Shown one piece after another: positions 1-10,956 of a stretch of DNA of 64,000 nucleotides. Within the stretch, counting starts at the first letter, position 1. The number at the start of each line of letters is the position of its first letter. The notes under the pieces are model-generated. The model worked only from the letters and a program-made list of their open reading frames with translations, searched no databases and was not told the DNA's origin. The translations under genes and the position numbers were made by a program. Source of the stretch: Rhea pennata (Eukaryota; Chordata; Aves; Rheiformes; Rheidae); NCBI RefSeq assembly GCF_028389875.1, contig NC_084670.1, positions 16,401,383 to 16,465,382 of the forward strand, given 5' to 3'.

Positions 1-630
1 TCAGAGCCTATCGCAGTAAACTTTCCCTGAAGTTGAAACAGCCCATACTTGATAGCAACGTCTTTTAATTTAAGCATAATGGAGAGGAAGAAAGAATTTT
101 TCAGCACTAAAAAATAAATTGAAGCTTTTTATTCGTATGCTGCTGAAACCATTAGATGTAAAATTGCTCAATTCAGATGTGTTCATTCTGAAGAGAAATG
201 CTTCTGCCTTTAAAAGAGAATTTTTAGAAATAATTAACTAACTGTAAGTAAATTACTGTATTCAGAGAGTTTTCTCTTACTGTCTGTAGGTTCGGTTCCT
301 ACAGGCAAATTAAGGATTGCCTCACTGACAAAGTCAGGATCTGGGAGAGTTCAACATTTTGCAAGAAATCCTGTTCTCTTTACAGAAATGGCGCAAACAC
401 TGTACTCACGACAAGGCCTGGATGGAAAAGCAATGAGATCAAAACAAACTGATTTTCTTTTGCTTGTCTGAAAACTAAAGCTTCTGAAAACTAAAGTTTT
501 TCACATAGTTGTAAAAAATTCATGCTTCATTCACGTGGCAGTAAAAAGAAAAATGGGAATTTCAGTATCTACAGCTTCTTTGAAAATGGAATGCATTAAG
601 TATTTTAAGTATTCAAAATAACTTCTAAAA
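1..630. other. upstream flank of DNASE2B, no gene seen
   Basis: AT-rich sequence without a convincing exon on either strand. In mammals the urate oxidase gene lies head-to-head upstream of DNASE2B. I looked for its first exon on the minus strand and saw nothing recognisable; it may be lost or lie outside the window. Confidence 0.5.
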
Positions 631-638
631 TATAAAAG
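631..638 (+). promoter_or_regulatory. candidate TATA box of DNASE2B
   Basis: The octamer TATAAAAG lies about 225 bases upstream of the chosen DNASE2B start codon. It would place transcription near position 660. Upstream ATGs at 698 and 792 would then sit in the leader. The competing model is an untranslated first exon elsewhere, spliced to the strong acceptor that ends at 847. Confidence 0.4.
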
Positions 639-860
639 TACATGCGACATTTCCAGCCCTTCTGCAGAGTACCTCAGCCCCTTCGCTGGGTGATGTCATG
701 CTAACAAGAGTGTGTTTTCTCAGATGTGTTCTGCAGTCTCAGGCAGCTGACTGTGGTATGTTTACTACATTGTGGCCAGAGCTGACGGTAAATGAAACAC
801 GAATCAACTTCTCCTTTTACGATCTGCCCTTTTCTCTCTCTGTGCAGCTGTCAAACCAAA

Positions 861-973
861 ATGACTGCGGAATCTGTGTGGTGTCGCTTTGTATTGCTAT
901 TACTTCTTTCCACCACATCCCTGTGGGCAGCTGAAATTTCCTGCAGAAATGAAGATGGAGAGCCAGTTGACTG
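861..973 (+). CDS. DNASE2B: DNASE2B coding exon 1
   Basis: Encodes residues 1-37 and two bases of Trp38: signal peptide, then the mature start ISCRNE and EPVDW. A pyrimidine tract and CAG end at 847, 13 bases before this ATG, so the exon may begin at 848 after an untranslated exon. An in-frame ATG at 792 would add 23 residues ahead of the signal peptide, which is why 861 is preferred. The donor is TG|GTAAGT. Confidence 0.85.
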
Positions 974-3900
974 GTAAGTAAATAAAAGATATATTGGAAG
1001 ATTAAAAAATGCGTAAGATTAAACTGTGTGAAGTTGGTGGATCACTGAGAAGTAACGCGTAATAATCACTGTTTTAATCCTGTCTGCCTGAAGTGTGGTA
1101 TTTGAATTTTGCATTTGGAAAATCTAGGATAAATTATTGAAAGCTGAACAACTAACCACACTACTGCATCATGATTAGCTGCAAAATAATCACTGGTTTA
1201 CAAAGTGTTCATTTTTCATGATCAAATGAGTGTGACATGCACATGCCTAAGCTCCAGATCTCCTGTAGTAGTTCTCTCTGCACCCAAGTTATGGTAAAGA
1301 CAACAGCATGTGGCTTGTCTGGCTAAACAAACTGATCTGAGGAAAATTGTCACTGTCTTGGCAATAACTTCATTCTCATATCCAAGCAGCAGCTTGTCCG
1401 TGATTTGTCTCCTTCCTGCAGTTGTTGCAGAGGCCAAGAGCTGTTGGAAAAATGAAGCTGAACCATCTCCAGGATGGATCAGGGTGAGGCACAAGGAATG
1501 CAGACAGACCTGGCAGCGTGGGAAAACACTCTTTGTGGGTTGTGACTAAGGAGATGTCATTCTCCAGCCTCCAGAGCAACCAGCACTTTAGAACTGCTAG
1601 CAGTCACACCGGCAGCAGTGAGCATGAATTTGGGCATTAAATGATTAATTAGATTACTGCACTTTGAAGATGACAGATGCAAAGTATAATTACTATTCAT
1701 AATATCCAACCCAGGTTTGAAAAGTGCGATGAGTGCTCTTAAAAAACAAGTGCAGCCTCCCAAAGATAAGCATCGACTAATTTAAAATGGAAAGAGTTTC
1801 TCTCACAGAACAATGATTCATTTGGATACAAGAGATAAAGAAGTAGACACTGTTCCAGTAATACTTAAACGTTCCCTTTCTTTATATATAGACCTAATCC
1901 CAAGGAAGACAAAGAGCTAGCACACTGTAGGTAGCATGGTAGATCAAACATAATGATGCTAACTGGCTTAACATCAAATGTTATGAGGGTCTGGTCCATC
2001 CCTGTGACTTGTCACCCATGCCCAGGCACATTTGGATAATGAAATTTTCAGGATCAGACTCTTGGGTACTTAGCCAGCCAAGAACTTAAGGTAAGACTAA
2101 GTTCCTTTCCCTACAAACTGCAATTGTTATTACTTATTGCAGAATGAATCTGTGTGCGCTTTAGGCTCAAGCCAAAAGAAAATACCATCCGTTTCTTAAA
2201 ACACAGTTTTTATATCCAAATTCTCTGAGAAATTATTTGAAAGCTGTAGCTAGGAGTGATTGACCTTTTGCCTCTGTGTGAACAGCACTGATGTCAGGCC
2301 AGTTCCGGATGGGAAATAGGGTTCTTGTGCACAGGGCTGTGTGTGTGAAACAGTGCTCCCATCTAACAAGTGTGAGGGGAAAGGGAGAAATTGTCTTTTA
2401 AATGTGCCATGAGCAAATGAAAGAGAAACTTATCTATTTCAAAGCCAATTATTATGAAATAGTAAACTTTTGCTGGATCCTGGATTCAGTTGTTCGAAGC
2501 TGATACAAGAAGCAGAAGTGAAACTGCAGAGAAAGCTTCCTCTTACCCAGATGCTGATGCCCTTTCAAACAAATATAGCATTGCAGTTATTACATTCAAT
2601 TAGCAGGAGATTTACATGAGTCCTTGCGATATTCCATAATTGCTCATTATTAGTATTCACGCGCTCTTGCATTTGGCACTGAACTGAAGGAATCACTTGC
2701 CTTATGATAACATCTGTGTTCCCCAGATTTGTTTGAAATTTCTACCTAATGAAGTGTAAGGGCTATCAAAATCATCCTGGTGTTTTCATGTCATTTAGGA
2801 GCTCGTCTCACAACTCATACAGGTATTGTCAGTGCAAATGCTCATAGAATCAGCTCTGTCAAAGGAGGACAGAATGTATTTATTTATCCAAAAGTCACTG
2901 TGTTCAATAGAAATCTTATCACACAAGTATAAGCTTAAAATCTGCTTTCTGAGAAGTGCTGAGTCCATGAATAAAACCGGGGATACATTTTAATTCAATT
3001 TAGGGCAAATGAAGTTGTGTCCTTAATGCACAGCATTTTGCGGTCTGGGAGCAAAATTAGATAACTACATGATAATTTCGCAATTGAGCCACTGTCTGCA
3101 TTTCATCTTCACTTCATGAGTTATTGTTTTTTAGTGAAAAAAAGCAAAGAGGTGATTAGTTCTAGCAACTTAGTGTTCAGTCACAAGCAATACATGTGAC
3201 AAGTCTAATCAGGCATAAGCAGATTCCTTGCCATTTATGCCTTTGCTTTTCCTTAGTTCTCAGGATAACTGCTACTCTGCTCCTGCAAATACTTAAGCTC
3301 TTGAGAAACTTCCTGGGCACAAATAGCAGTGAAGATATTTATGCAACTTAAATTTTTCATGCACTCAACTGACTTTCTGTAAAGGGCCAAAACATGTATC
3401 ACCTGGGAATTGGCAAGCAACTTTTTGATAGCTCACTATTGACATTTCCAGAAGCCTGTGTACAAACATTGCCATGCTTGCTTGGTGCAAGGCTGTAAAT
3501 ACCAGAACATAAACCCTCCAATATATTCCAAAGCAACTTGGAAGGGCTTCATATACTAATTAATGGATTAACTCTTACTATTATAAGTATTACTACTCAT
3601 CACCTTTCCAAATCTTAATTTCAAATAAAGAGATTTTCTTGACTCCTCATGCATCTAATGCTCTCATCAAGCTTATTATACAAATCACTTCCTTGTTCTT
3701 CCTTGTTATCTGTCATCATCAACAATTTCTCCTGAGATATATAAAGAACATCACTCAGTGGCAACACAGGTGGATTATCAAGATCACTGACACGGTTTTT
3801 ATTTTTCTTCTGCCTGTACATATACCCTTCCCATGTATTAAATGTTCCTCAAAGAAATATTTTCCCATCACTTTTTCATCTGCTTTTCTGTTTCTCTAAG

Positions 3901-6900
3901 ATGTATTTTATTCCAACTTTAGACTGTATATTAACTGGGCAAGGCTTACTCCTCCTGATATACTTAAGCATCAAGCACAGCGAGGATGAATTTTTGTTAG
4001 GTACTCTAATTCTTATATTGACATAAGTAAGTCATAAATAGGTGCTTAAATGAACGCTCAAAGAAAGTGACTCAGTTAGTTATGGTGCAATTAATCCCAT
4101 GGACTTGTGTACTGGCAAAACCTGTTTACTTCATCACATACATGTGAAACAAACCATTAACTGACAATACTGAATACTCTAAAATTTTGAAAAAAAATAC
4201 CTGTTTCTGGCTAATGGCTTGTAAATATGAAGCTTACAAGAGTTCAGCAGAGTGTAAGTTTGTTATGAAGAATGTAATAACATCATGTAGCTTCATTGTT
4301 ACTTATACACACACATATATATGTATGTATACATATACATATATAAATTTATTGGTAAAAGATGTCCTTGTTGACAGTAAGAATCTCAAACTTAGTTTGG
4401 GACCTCAGGTTCAGGCTCAATCTTTCATTCTCTTCCAGAAGCAGGAGCAATAGTGATTTGGTAATTAAATGTGATTCCAAAGGTCTTCCCTGCAATCTCT
4501 GTCCCTGGGCAGGTTTCTATGGGTGTAACTCTCTGAAGCTTAGCTGGCAATTAGAGTGCTGCAGTACAAAGCAGAATAGATTGAACCTTGTTCTTTCAGC
4601 AATATTGGTTTCAAAGGTTTGAAAAACATAATCATGCAGCATAAAGGTCTATGGGAAAAAGGCACTTATCCACATTTTAACCTCAGCAAGGGTTTCAATA
4701 CAGTGCGACAAACCAGGACTAGTTCAAAACAAGCTCTTTTTAGGTACTGACAGCAGCCTGGCTGCCGCAACAGGAGTTTGGTGCAGGATCAGCCTCCCTT
4801 GCCTGCTGATAAGCAGAACAAATTTGGCTGCAGCAAGTATCATGCCACTAAACTGCTGGGTCATCTGCTCAAAGGTGCATGATGCCACATGGTGCTGACA
4901 CTGGTACTCCTCCAACACAGATGTCCTTGGAGTCATCTTTGTCTTTAAATTCTCAAGTGGGAAAGACGTACTGATTCATGCATTGAAACAGGATGGCTTG
5001 TAAAAAAAAATACCTTTTGCCTTTCCAGGTTTCTTCTTTATAAGTTACCAAAACATACAGAAGGAGAGAGTGCTGGTTTGGGACTGGAATATGTGTACAT
5101 GGATTCCCTGACTCACGCGTGGCAACTCAGTAAATACCTAGTCAATATGACACAAGGTGCCCTGGGCCAAACACTGAAACAACTTTATGAAACTTATGAA
5201 TCCAAGGCAAGTGACAATTAATTATCATTTTGTTAGTATCTTTACTTGATGCTACATGCAAAAGAGATGAAATCAGCCAAAATTAGCATGTGGAAGCATA
5301 GCCAGACCTGACTAACTAGATCTGCTAAAATGTGCCAAGGGGAATGTATTGACAAATGGGCAGATTATTCATTTTGTTTTATTATTTATTTACAATTGTA
5401 TTTATTATTGATAATAATATTGTGGGGTTTTTATTATTTATTTTCATTTTGGCTTGAATTAGAAATTATCCTAAAACTTCTGATTTCTAGTCAAGCTCTT
5501 TGCACACTTAAGGTGTTGCCCATTAAAAGAATTAACATCAATACATAGTCCCTATGGCTCCTTTCCTGTCATTAATGCTGAGCAACATTTGTAGCTATGA
5601 ACTGACTAGGCCCTCGGACCAGTAATAGTGACCATGGGCACTATTACAGAAATTTGTCCCAATTCCTCTCATGTGCATGTGTTTCAAGCACCATATCACA
5701 TCAACTTTGGATTTCACTGTTCCCCTTGAAATCACCGACTTTTCGGCAATAATGCACTGCTTGTTAGGCCTATTTTCCTCCCATCCCCCAACTATCCGGC
5801 ACCTAATTTATATTTGTGCAAAGTGATTATAAAATACCACAAGATCTGCCTATAGTTTTGTTTTGTTTTGTTTTTTTACCATCTACATAATATTCTTAGG
5901 AGTCTGGGTGTGCCTTTGCATTTTTGCCATAGGTTAGTGGTAGGTTGTCATTAAGTTTATATGTGGGAAAGATTTTCAAAAGTCAGTCAAATGCTGGCAA
6001 TCCAGTCAACTCTCCTATTCCCTGGCACACTGTAATTGTAATAAGGAGTTTACAAACTCATATTGTTGAGCCCACCATGGTGCCAGTCTTCTTACATTGC
6101 TAGCATTTGCAAACTCTGTATCTGGAGAGGAAATATGTCCCAACTCTTTTGAAGAGATTAAGATTCTCAGGGAGAATAAGATGTGACTGTATGCAAATAT
6201 TTTGCAAAAAAGTATTAATTGCTCATCCTTCATAATGTCTACATTTTCTGAACAAACATTTTCACAGGATCTGGTCACTAAATCAGAAGCAGGCACCAAA
6301 AAACACAAATTTCTTTGCAAGTGATTGTTCAAAAAAACAGTCTTAGTAAGCGTATTTGACCACGTTAGGGAAGGACTCTTGAAATGCTCGAGAGAAGTTC
6401 CACTTTATATTAACTGGGATCTTTGTGCTAAGTTCTATTCAGGTTTATTTTACTGTAACTTTCACAGAGATTGTGTCAGATGATGTGGGAGAAGTATTAG
6501 GCTCGTGATAGTCATATGCTTAAGTTCTGAATTCTTTCTTCTGCTCTCAATAAAAGAGGATTTTTTAAATGCTCTTCTCTTATTGAATGTAATGTCTCAT
6601 AATTATGTGTTTTCTTGTGCAGAACCACAGCATTGCCTATGCAATATATAATGATGAGGTCCCTCATTCAACGTTCTACAACTGGAAAAAAGGACATACC
6701 AAAGGTATAGGGAGAGTCCTGAGTTATTGTTTTCTCCCTTTTAAATTTGTAGATAACATCTATATGTCTGTTTGTCAGTCTGTCTATCTAAAATTCCCGC
6801 CCAAAGCTAAACTGGAGGATGGTTTGCATGATATAAGTTTTGATATAGTTATGCATGCTGTAGCTTCTGTTTTGGTTTTATTATGCCTGTATTGTGTTAA

Positions 6901-9900
6901 GAACTGTAAGAGTTTATGGACTTGTATCAGCTGGAACTCACACATCCTTTTGCAAGTACAGACCACACTGTCCTGAGCTTAATGGCAACAGCAGTATCAA
7001 ATGAGGAAGGAAAGGCGTTCTAAATGACAGAATTAAGCATTAATCTCCAAACTCTCTCTGTCTCTCTCTGGTAAGAAACTGCTGCCAAGATCACATGCCC
7101 TTGAGGAAGCGAGTTCGGTTTGCCCAGCCTGACTCAGGAATCTACATATTTTGGAGGCCTGTATTTTCAGGCTGCGGAAATGGGCACAGCTCAGGAGCTG
7201 TGCTCCTTCCAGGAGCACTTAGCTGCAGTGGGAGGCATATTCTGTCTCTCTGCTGCTTTCTCCTGGAGAAGAATTTTCTCTGGGAAAAAAGACACAATGT
7301 TGGCAGAGCCCATTTCCTCTTATGCAGTTAATCTAGGAGGAAGAAGGAAAAAGAGCAGCAGAGAGAGGGTTACAACCATTAAATCATCAGATTTTTCAAA
7401 GACATTTGAGTGCAGGAAAAAAGAAAAAAAGAAAGCTTTGGAAAGGAATTTTTTAAAAGAATAGAGTTGACAGTTTTAGTTACGTTATGCAGGACAATTA
7501 ATGCAATTTGAATAAAATATTACTGTTTAATATAATCCATTAACATGGTCTAGAGCCAGTTTACTGTAGAAATTAATGCATTGAAGTGTGGCATCTGCAG
7601 TATTAAAAACAAAGTGAAACACTGCTGTATTGTCTCATAGCTTTTTTCCTCCTTAATTCATCTACAGTAACTTTCCTTTGACAGGATTTCTGCTCTTGGA
7701 CAAATCACAAGGTTTCTGGGGAATTCACAGTGTGCCTCTGTTCCCTCCCTTTCTTGAGGACGGTTATGCATATCCACCTACTGGGAAGCCATATGGACAG
7801 ACAGCCATCTGCATAACCTTCAAGTATGACCAGTTTATAGAAATAGGTATGAAAATCTTTTTCCTAAGAAAGTCTTTGAAATGACTTGTCCTTGTCCTTA
7901 AGTTTCATTGTCAGATTAGTAAACCAAATGGGGCCTGGAAACAGCATTCTTGGCTTTCAGTTATGTTTATACAATGATTTCCTCTGTGAATATGGGAAAC
8001 TCACTCTCCCACTCTGTCTCCCTCTCCCCATGAGGTCTATTGAGATAATAAGAGTCACAAGTGAATTTTGAGGGTAGAGTCAGTCCATGCATAGAGAGAC
8101 CTTTGGAAATATAAAGTAGGATGATTAATCATTTTTAACAGTAATAGCTCATTCAGCTGCAGTAGTCTACAGCTCTAAAAATGTAATGCAATCACTGCTT
8201 GATCTGATACATCAAAACTGTGAAATACGGAATAAGTATTCTCCAGAATTTTCCCAGCTACTTTTTGCCTCATAAAATAGCTATACTAAAAATTAAAAAA
8301 AGTAAAACTGTAGTCATAAGATTCAACTGTCTGATATAGTAATCCTGGAAAGGGACTGTCAAAAGGCATTGTAACAAGTCATACTGATAAATTTGTTTAA
8401 AATTTTCATGCTGTATTTGCTCAGTTACAAGCCCATAATTATACTAATGAACTATGTAAGACTATGAAAATGGCCATGTTAATCATACCACAAAGCTATC
8501 TAAACAAGTTTCTTGTTTATGGAAATACATCCTAGCAGATGCTTGGGGAAAGAGGACAAAAAAATGAGAAGCATACAGTAATACTTCGTGCTCTCTCCTC
8601 CCAGCTTCTGGTAATCTGTGGTTTAGGGATTTCCTCAGCTGGAAAGACTGGAAAGTTCCTGATAGACTCGTCTTTCATGAATTCGTTTAATCACTTTTGG
8701 AACCCATTTATTGACAAGTGTAACCAGCTGGTTATGGACAGGCTTGAATTTATATATGATACCTGAGTGACATGTGGTTGTTCAGAGGCTTGAAGATGAG
8801 CATGGATGTAAATGACAGTGGACGGAGACCATGGATTAACAGTTCTGCTAATAATAATAAGGCATAAATCTAGCATACTCTCCCAGCTAGTCTATATGAT
8901 GCAGGGCCAATCAAAATACAAAGCAATTAAACATATTTTTGGTTGCTAAAATAAGCTACTTTGACACTGAACCCCTACAGGAGACAAAATGTGAAGATTA
9001 AAAAAAGATTCAGATTTCCTTTCCAAGACAGAACTATGCTTAATCCTCTTAATTGCCTTACTTAATTCATTTTAATTTTGCATGTGTTTATTTCTTTGAT
9101 TTTGTTCAGACCAACAGTTGCTGAGTTATAATCCAAGCATCTACAACTGTTCCATCCCTAACATCTTCCAAGGTGACCTCCCAAATCTGCAAAAGCTCTG
9201 TGCAGGGTCTAAGCTGCCCTCAGTCCCCCAGCGTCACCTCTCCAAACTCCAGTCAGCTCATGGGGAAATCTTTCTTCACTTTGCTAAGTCACACTTGTTT
9301 GTGGATGGTAAGAAAAACTGTTGTTACCTATCAACAAGCAATTAATAGGCATGTAATATATTATTAAGCAATGAATATTTTCTTTGCTAGAAAGAAAATA
9401 GAAAATAGAAATAGAAAATAGAAAGTTCAGCCCTAGAAAAAAAAAATAACAGGGCATGGAATGGTATTCCATTATAACACTCTCTCAGCTCACATGTCTG
9501 ATCCTTCAGATGTCCTAAGCTGTATGGTAATGAGGTTTTCAGGCAATTTCTTTCCTGTTATTCAAAAATGACAACATGGAATGATGAAGAAGCCTTTTTT
9601 TTATGAAGCCTTTTGTTATGAAGAAGCCTTGAATTATTTTTCTTTCCTTTTTTTTCCTACTGATTATTTGTAACAGGCTTTTCAGGAAGATAAGGAAAAG
9701 TAGAAATGCACTTCCAAAATAAAAGTCAAAATAAGGAGAGAAATCCCCTTTTCAAACAGTTCTGGCCTCTCTGATGCATTGAGGTGAAGCAAACCTGGTT
9801 TATGTAATGCTTTTCAGTCCTCTCTTAAATGAAGTAAAATAAGAGATTAATTCTCACATCTTGTTGTTCCATAGATATCTATGTGGCATGGGTAGCTCAA

Positions 9901-10230
9901 GAACTGAAAACAGATTTGTTGGCTGAATCCTGGCAGCATTCTGGTCACAGACTTCCCTCAAACTGCTCTCTCCAGTACCATGTCTACAACATACACCTAA
10001 TAGGGACACCATTTAATTCAACATTTTATTCCAGTAATGATCATTCCAAATGGTGTGTTTCAAGGACCTATGAAGATCAGTGGACCTGCATTGGAGACCT
10101 TAATCGCGCTGCAGAACAAGCTTGGAGAAGTGGTGGGTTCATTTGTACGCAGAACCAATACATTTACAAAGCTTTCAGACACTTGGTAATCCACTATGAA
10201 AGTTGTAATGATTTTCCTACAGAGACATGA
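861..10230 (+). CDS. DNASE2B: DNASE2B, deoxyribonuclease-2-beta (six coding exons)
   Basis: Acid endonuclease of the DNase II family. In mammals it is the DLAD enzyme that removes DNA in lysosomes, notably during lens-fibre denucleation. Coding exons are 861-973, 5029-5206, 6623-6704, 7685-7846, 9110-9307 and 9875-10230. They join in frame into 362 codons, against about 361 in human. Residues 1 to about 22 form a hydrophobic signal peptide. The two HxK motifs of the PLD-like catalytic fold are present as HTK (residues 122-124) and HSK (301-303), so the enzyme looks intact. Other family landmarks are ISCRNE, PPTGKP, YHVYNIH, WTCIGDLNR and GGFICTQN. Asn-X-Ser/Thr sites are present, for example NMT near residue 77. 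DNase II-alpha is less likely because the ISCRNE start and exon sequences resemble the beta paralogue. Intron 2 is GC-AG. Confidence 0.95.
5029..5206 (+). CDS. DNASE2B: DNASE2B coding exon 2
   Basis: Encodes Trp38-Lys97, including YKLPK and GLEYVYMDS. Acceptor is TTTCCAG|G. The donor is AAG|GCAAGT, a consensus GC-type donor. The nearest GT, four bases on, would break the frame into exon 3. Confidence 0.92.
6623..6704 (+). CDS. DNASE2B: DNASE2B coding exon 3
   Basis: Encodes residues 98-124, with AYAIYNDEVP and the first catalytic HxK motif, GHTK, at its end. The exon leaves one base of Gly125 for exon 4. Confidence 0.93.
7685..7846 (+). CDS. DNASE2B: DNASE2B coding exon 4
   Basis: Encodes residues 125-178, with GFWGIHS, YPPTGKPYGQ and ICITFKY, among the most conserved DNase II stretches. 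Phase 1 on both sides. Confidence 0.94.
7981..8060 (+). repeat. decayed MIR/L2-like fragment in DNASE2B intron 4
   Basis: The order CTCTGTGA, GGGAAACTCACT, CTCCCCAT and GATAATAAGAGT follows the 3' part of MIR/L2 consensus sequences (TGGGCAAGTCACTTAAC then CCCCATCTGTAAAATGGGGATAATAATAG) with many changes. A match by eye only. Confidence 0.4.
9110..9307 (+). CDS. DNASE2B: DNASE2B coding exon 5
   Basis: Encodes residues 179-244, including YNCSIP (a glycosylation sequon) and LHFAKS. Phase 1 on both sides. Donor is GATG|GTAAGA. Confidence 0.93.
9875..10230 (+). CDS. DNASE2B: DNASE2B terminal coding exon 6
   Basis: Encodes residues 245-362 and the TGA stop. It carries the second catalytic motif HSKW, then WTCIGDLNR and GGFICTQN. 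A conserved cysteine-containing tail (HYESC) is followed by seven extra residues. Confidence 0.95.
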
Positions 10231-10916
10231 ATGAACCATTCCTCCCAAAATGCATAGCCCTCCATTACATAAAGAGTGCAGAAATGTCTGCTTTAAACTA
10301 AATTTTCACTCTGAAAAATGGCCCAGTGGGTTACCAGATGAATTAGGCCTTTACCTTCTTAGCTACAAAAACAGATGCTTTACAGGTAAAATATTGTTTT
10401 TCCCTCATTGCCAGATCAGCAAACCCTGCCTGAGCTCTAAGTCATACTCTGTTCTTTCCTTGTCTCCTCTCACCCTCAGTAACTGAGATTGTGCTGCACA
10501 GATTGGGTCCTTAGTGACACTGTGACAAAGCACGTTGCTTTGATTGTGCACAGATGTCCTCAAGTGGAACTTGGTAAATGATGCTGGACATGAGATGTGA
10601 GGACGAACAAAAATCTATCTTGTTAAGATAGGTTGTTTGGAGCATGCTGTTAACAGGAGAAAAATACCTTCAAAATTGCTACATGGCCCAGGTGCTACTG
10701 AGATCAGTCATTGCATTTCTACTGAGTTTGGGGAAAATTGGACTGAATTTCTTAAAGAACAGAAGTAACTGAATATTGACAGGAAGACGAGCAGGTCTGT
10801 GGACAGAAAGGCTTAATTTTTACATGATTTTTTAGGAAAGAAGTGAGATTTAAATCATGTGTAACCGATAGCTTGGTGTATTTCTAGTGCTTTTATTCAT
10901 GGATACTAATCATATC

Positions 10917-10956
10917 AATAAATAAGTATGTTCAAAATATGAATGTTCAAAATAAA
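10917..10956 (+). terminator. candidate poly(A) signals of DNASE2B
   Basis: Two AATAAA hexamers, at 10917-10922 and 10951-10956, lie about 690-720 bases after the stop codon. Other AATAAA words occur further on in this AT-rich region, so the true cleavage site is uncertain. Confidence 0.4.

Noticed and set aside
1-630. urate oxidase (UOX) first exon, expected from mammalian gene order
   Set aside because: No matching coding segment found on the minus strand.
698-934. 78-codon open frame overlapping the DNASE2B start
   Set aside because: Different frame from DNASE2B. At most a leader uORF, and absent from the mRNA if the acceptor ending at 847 is used.
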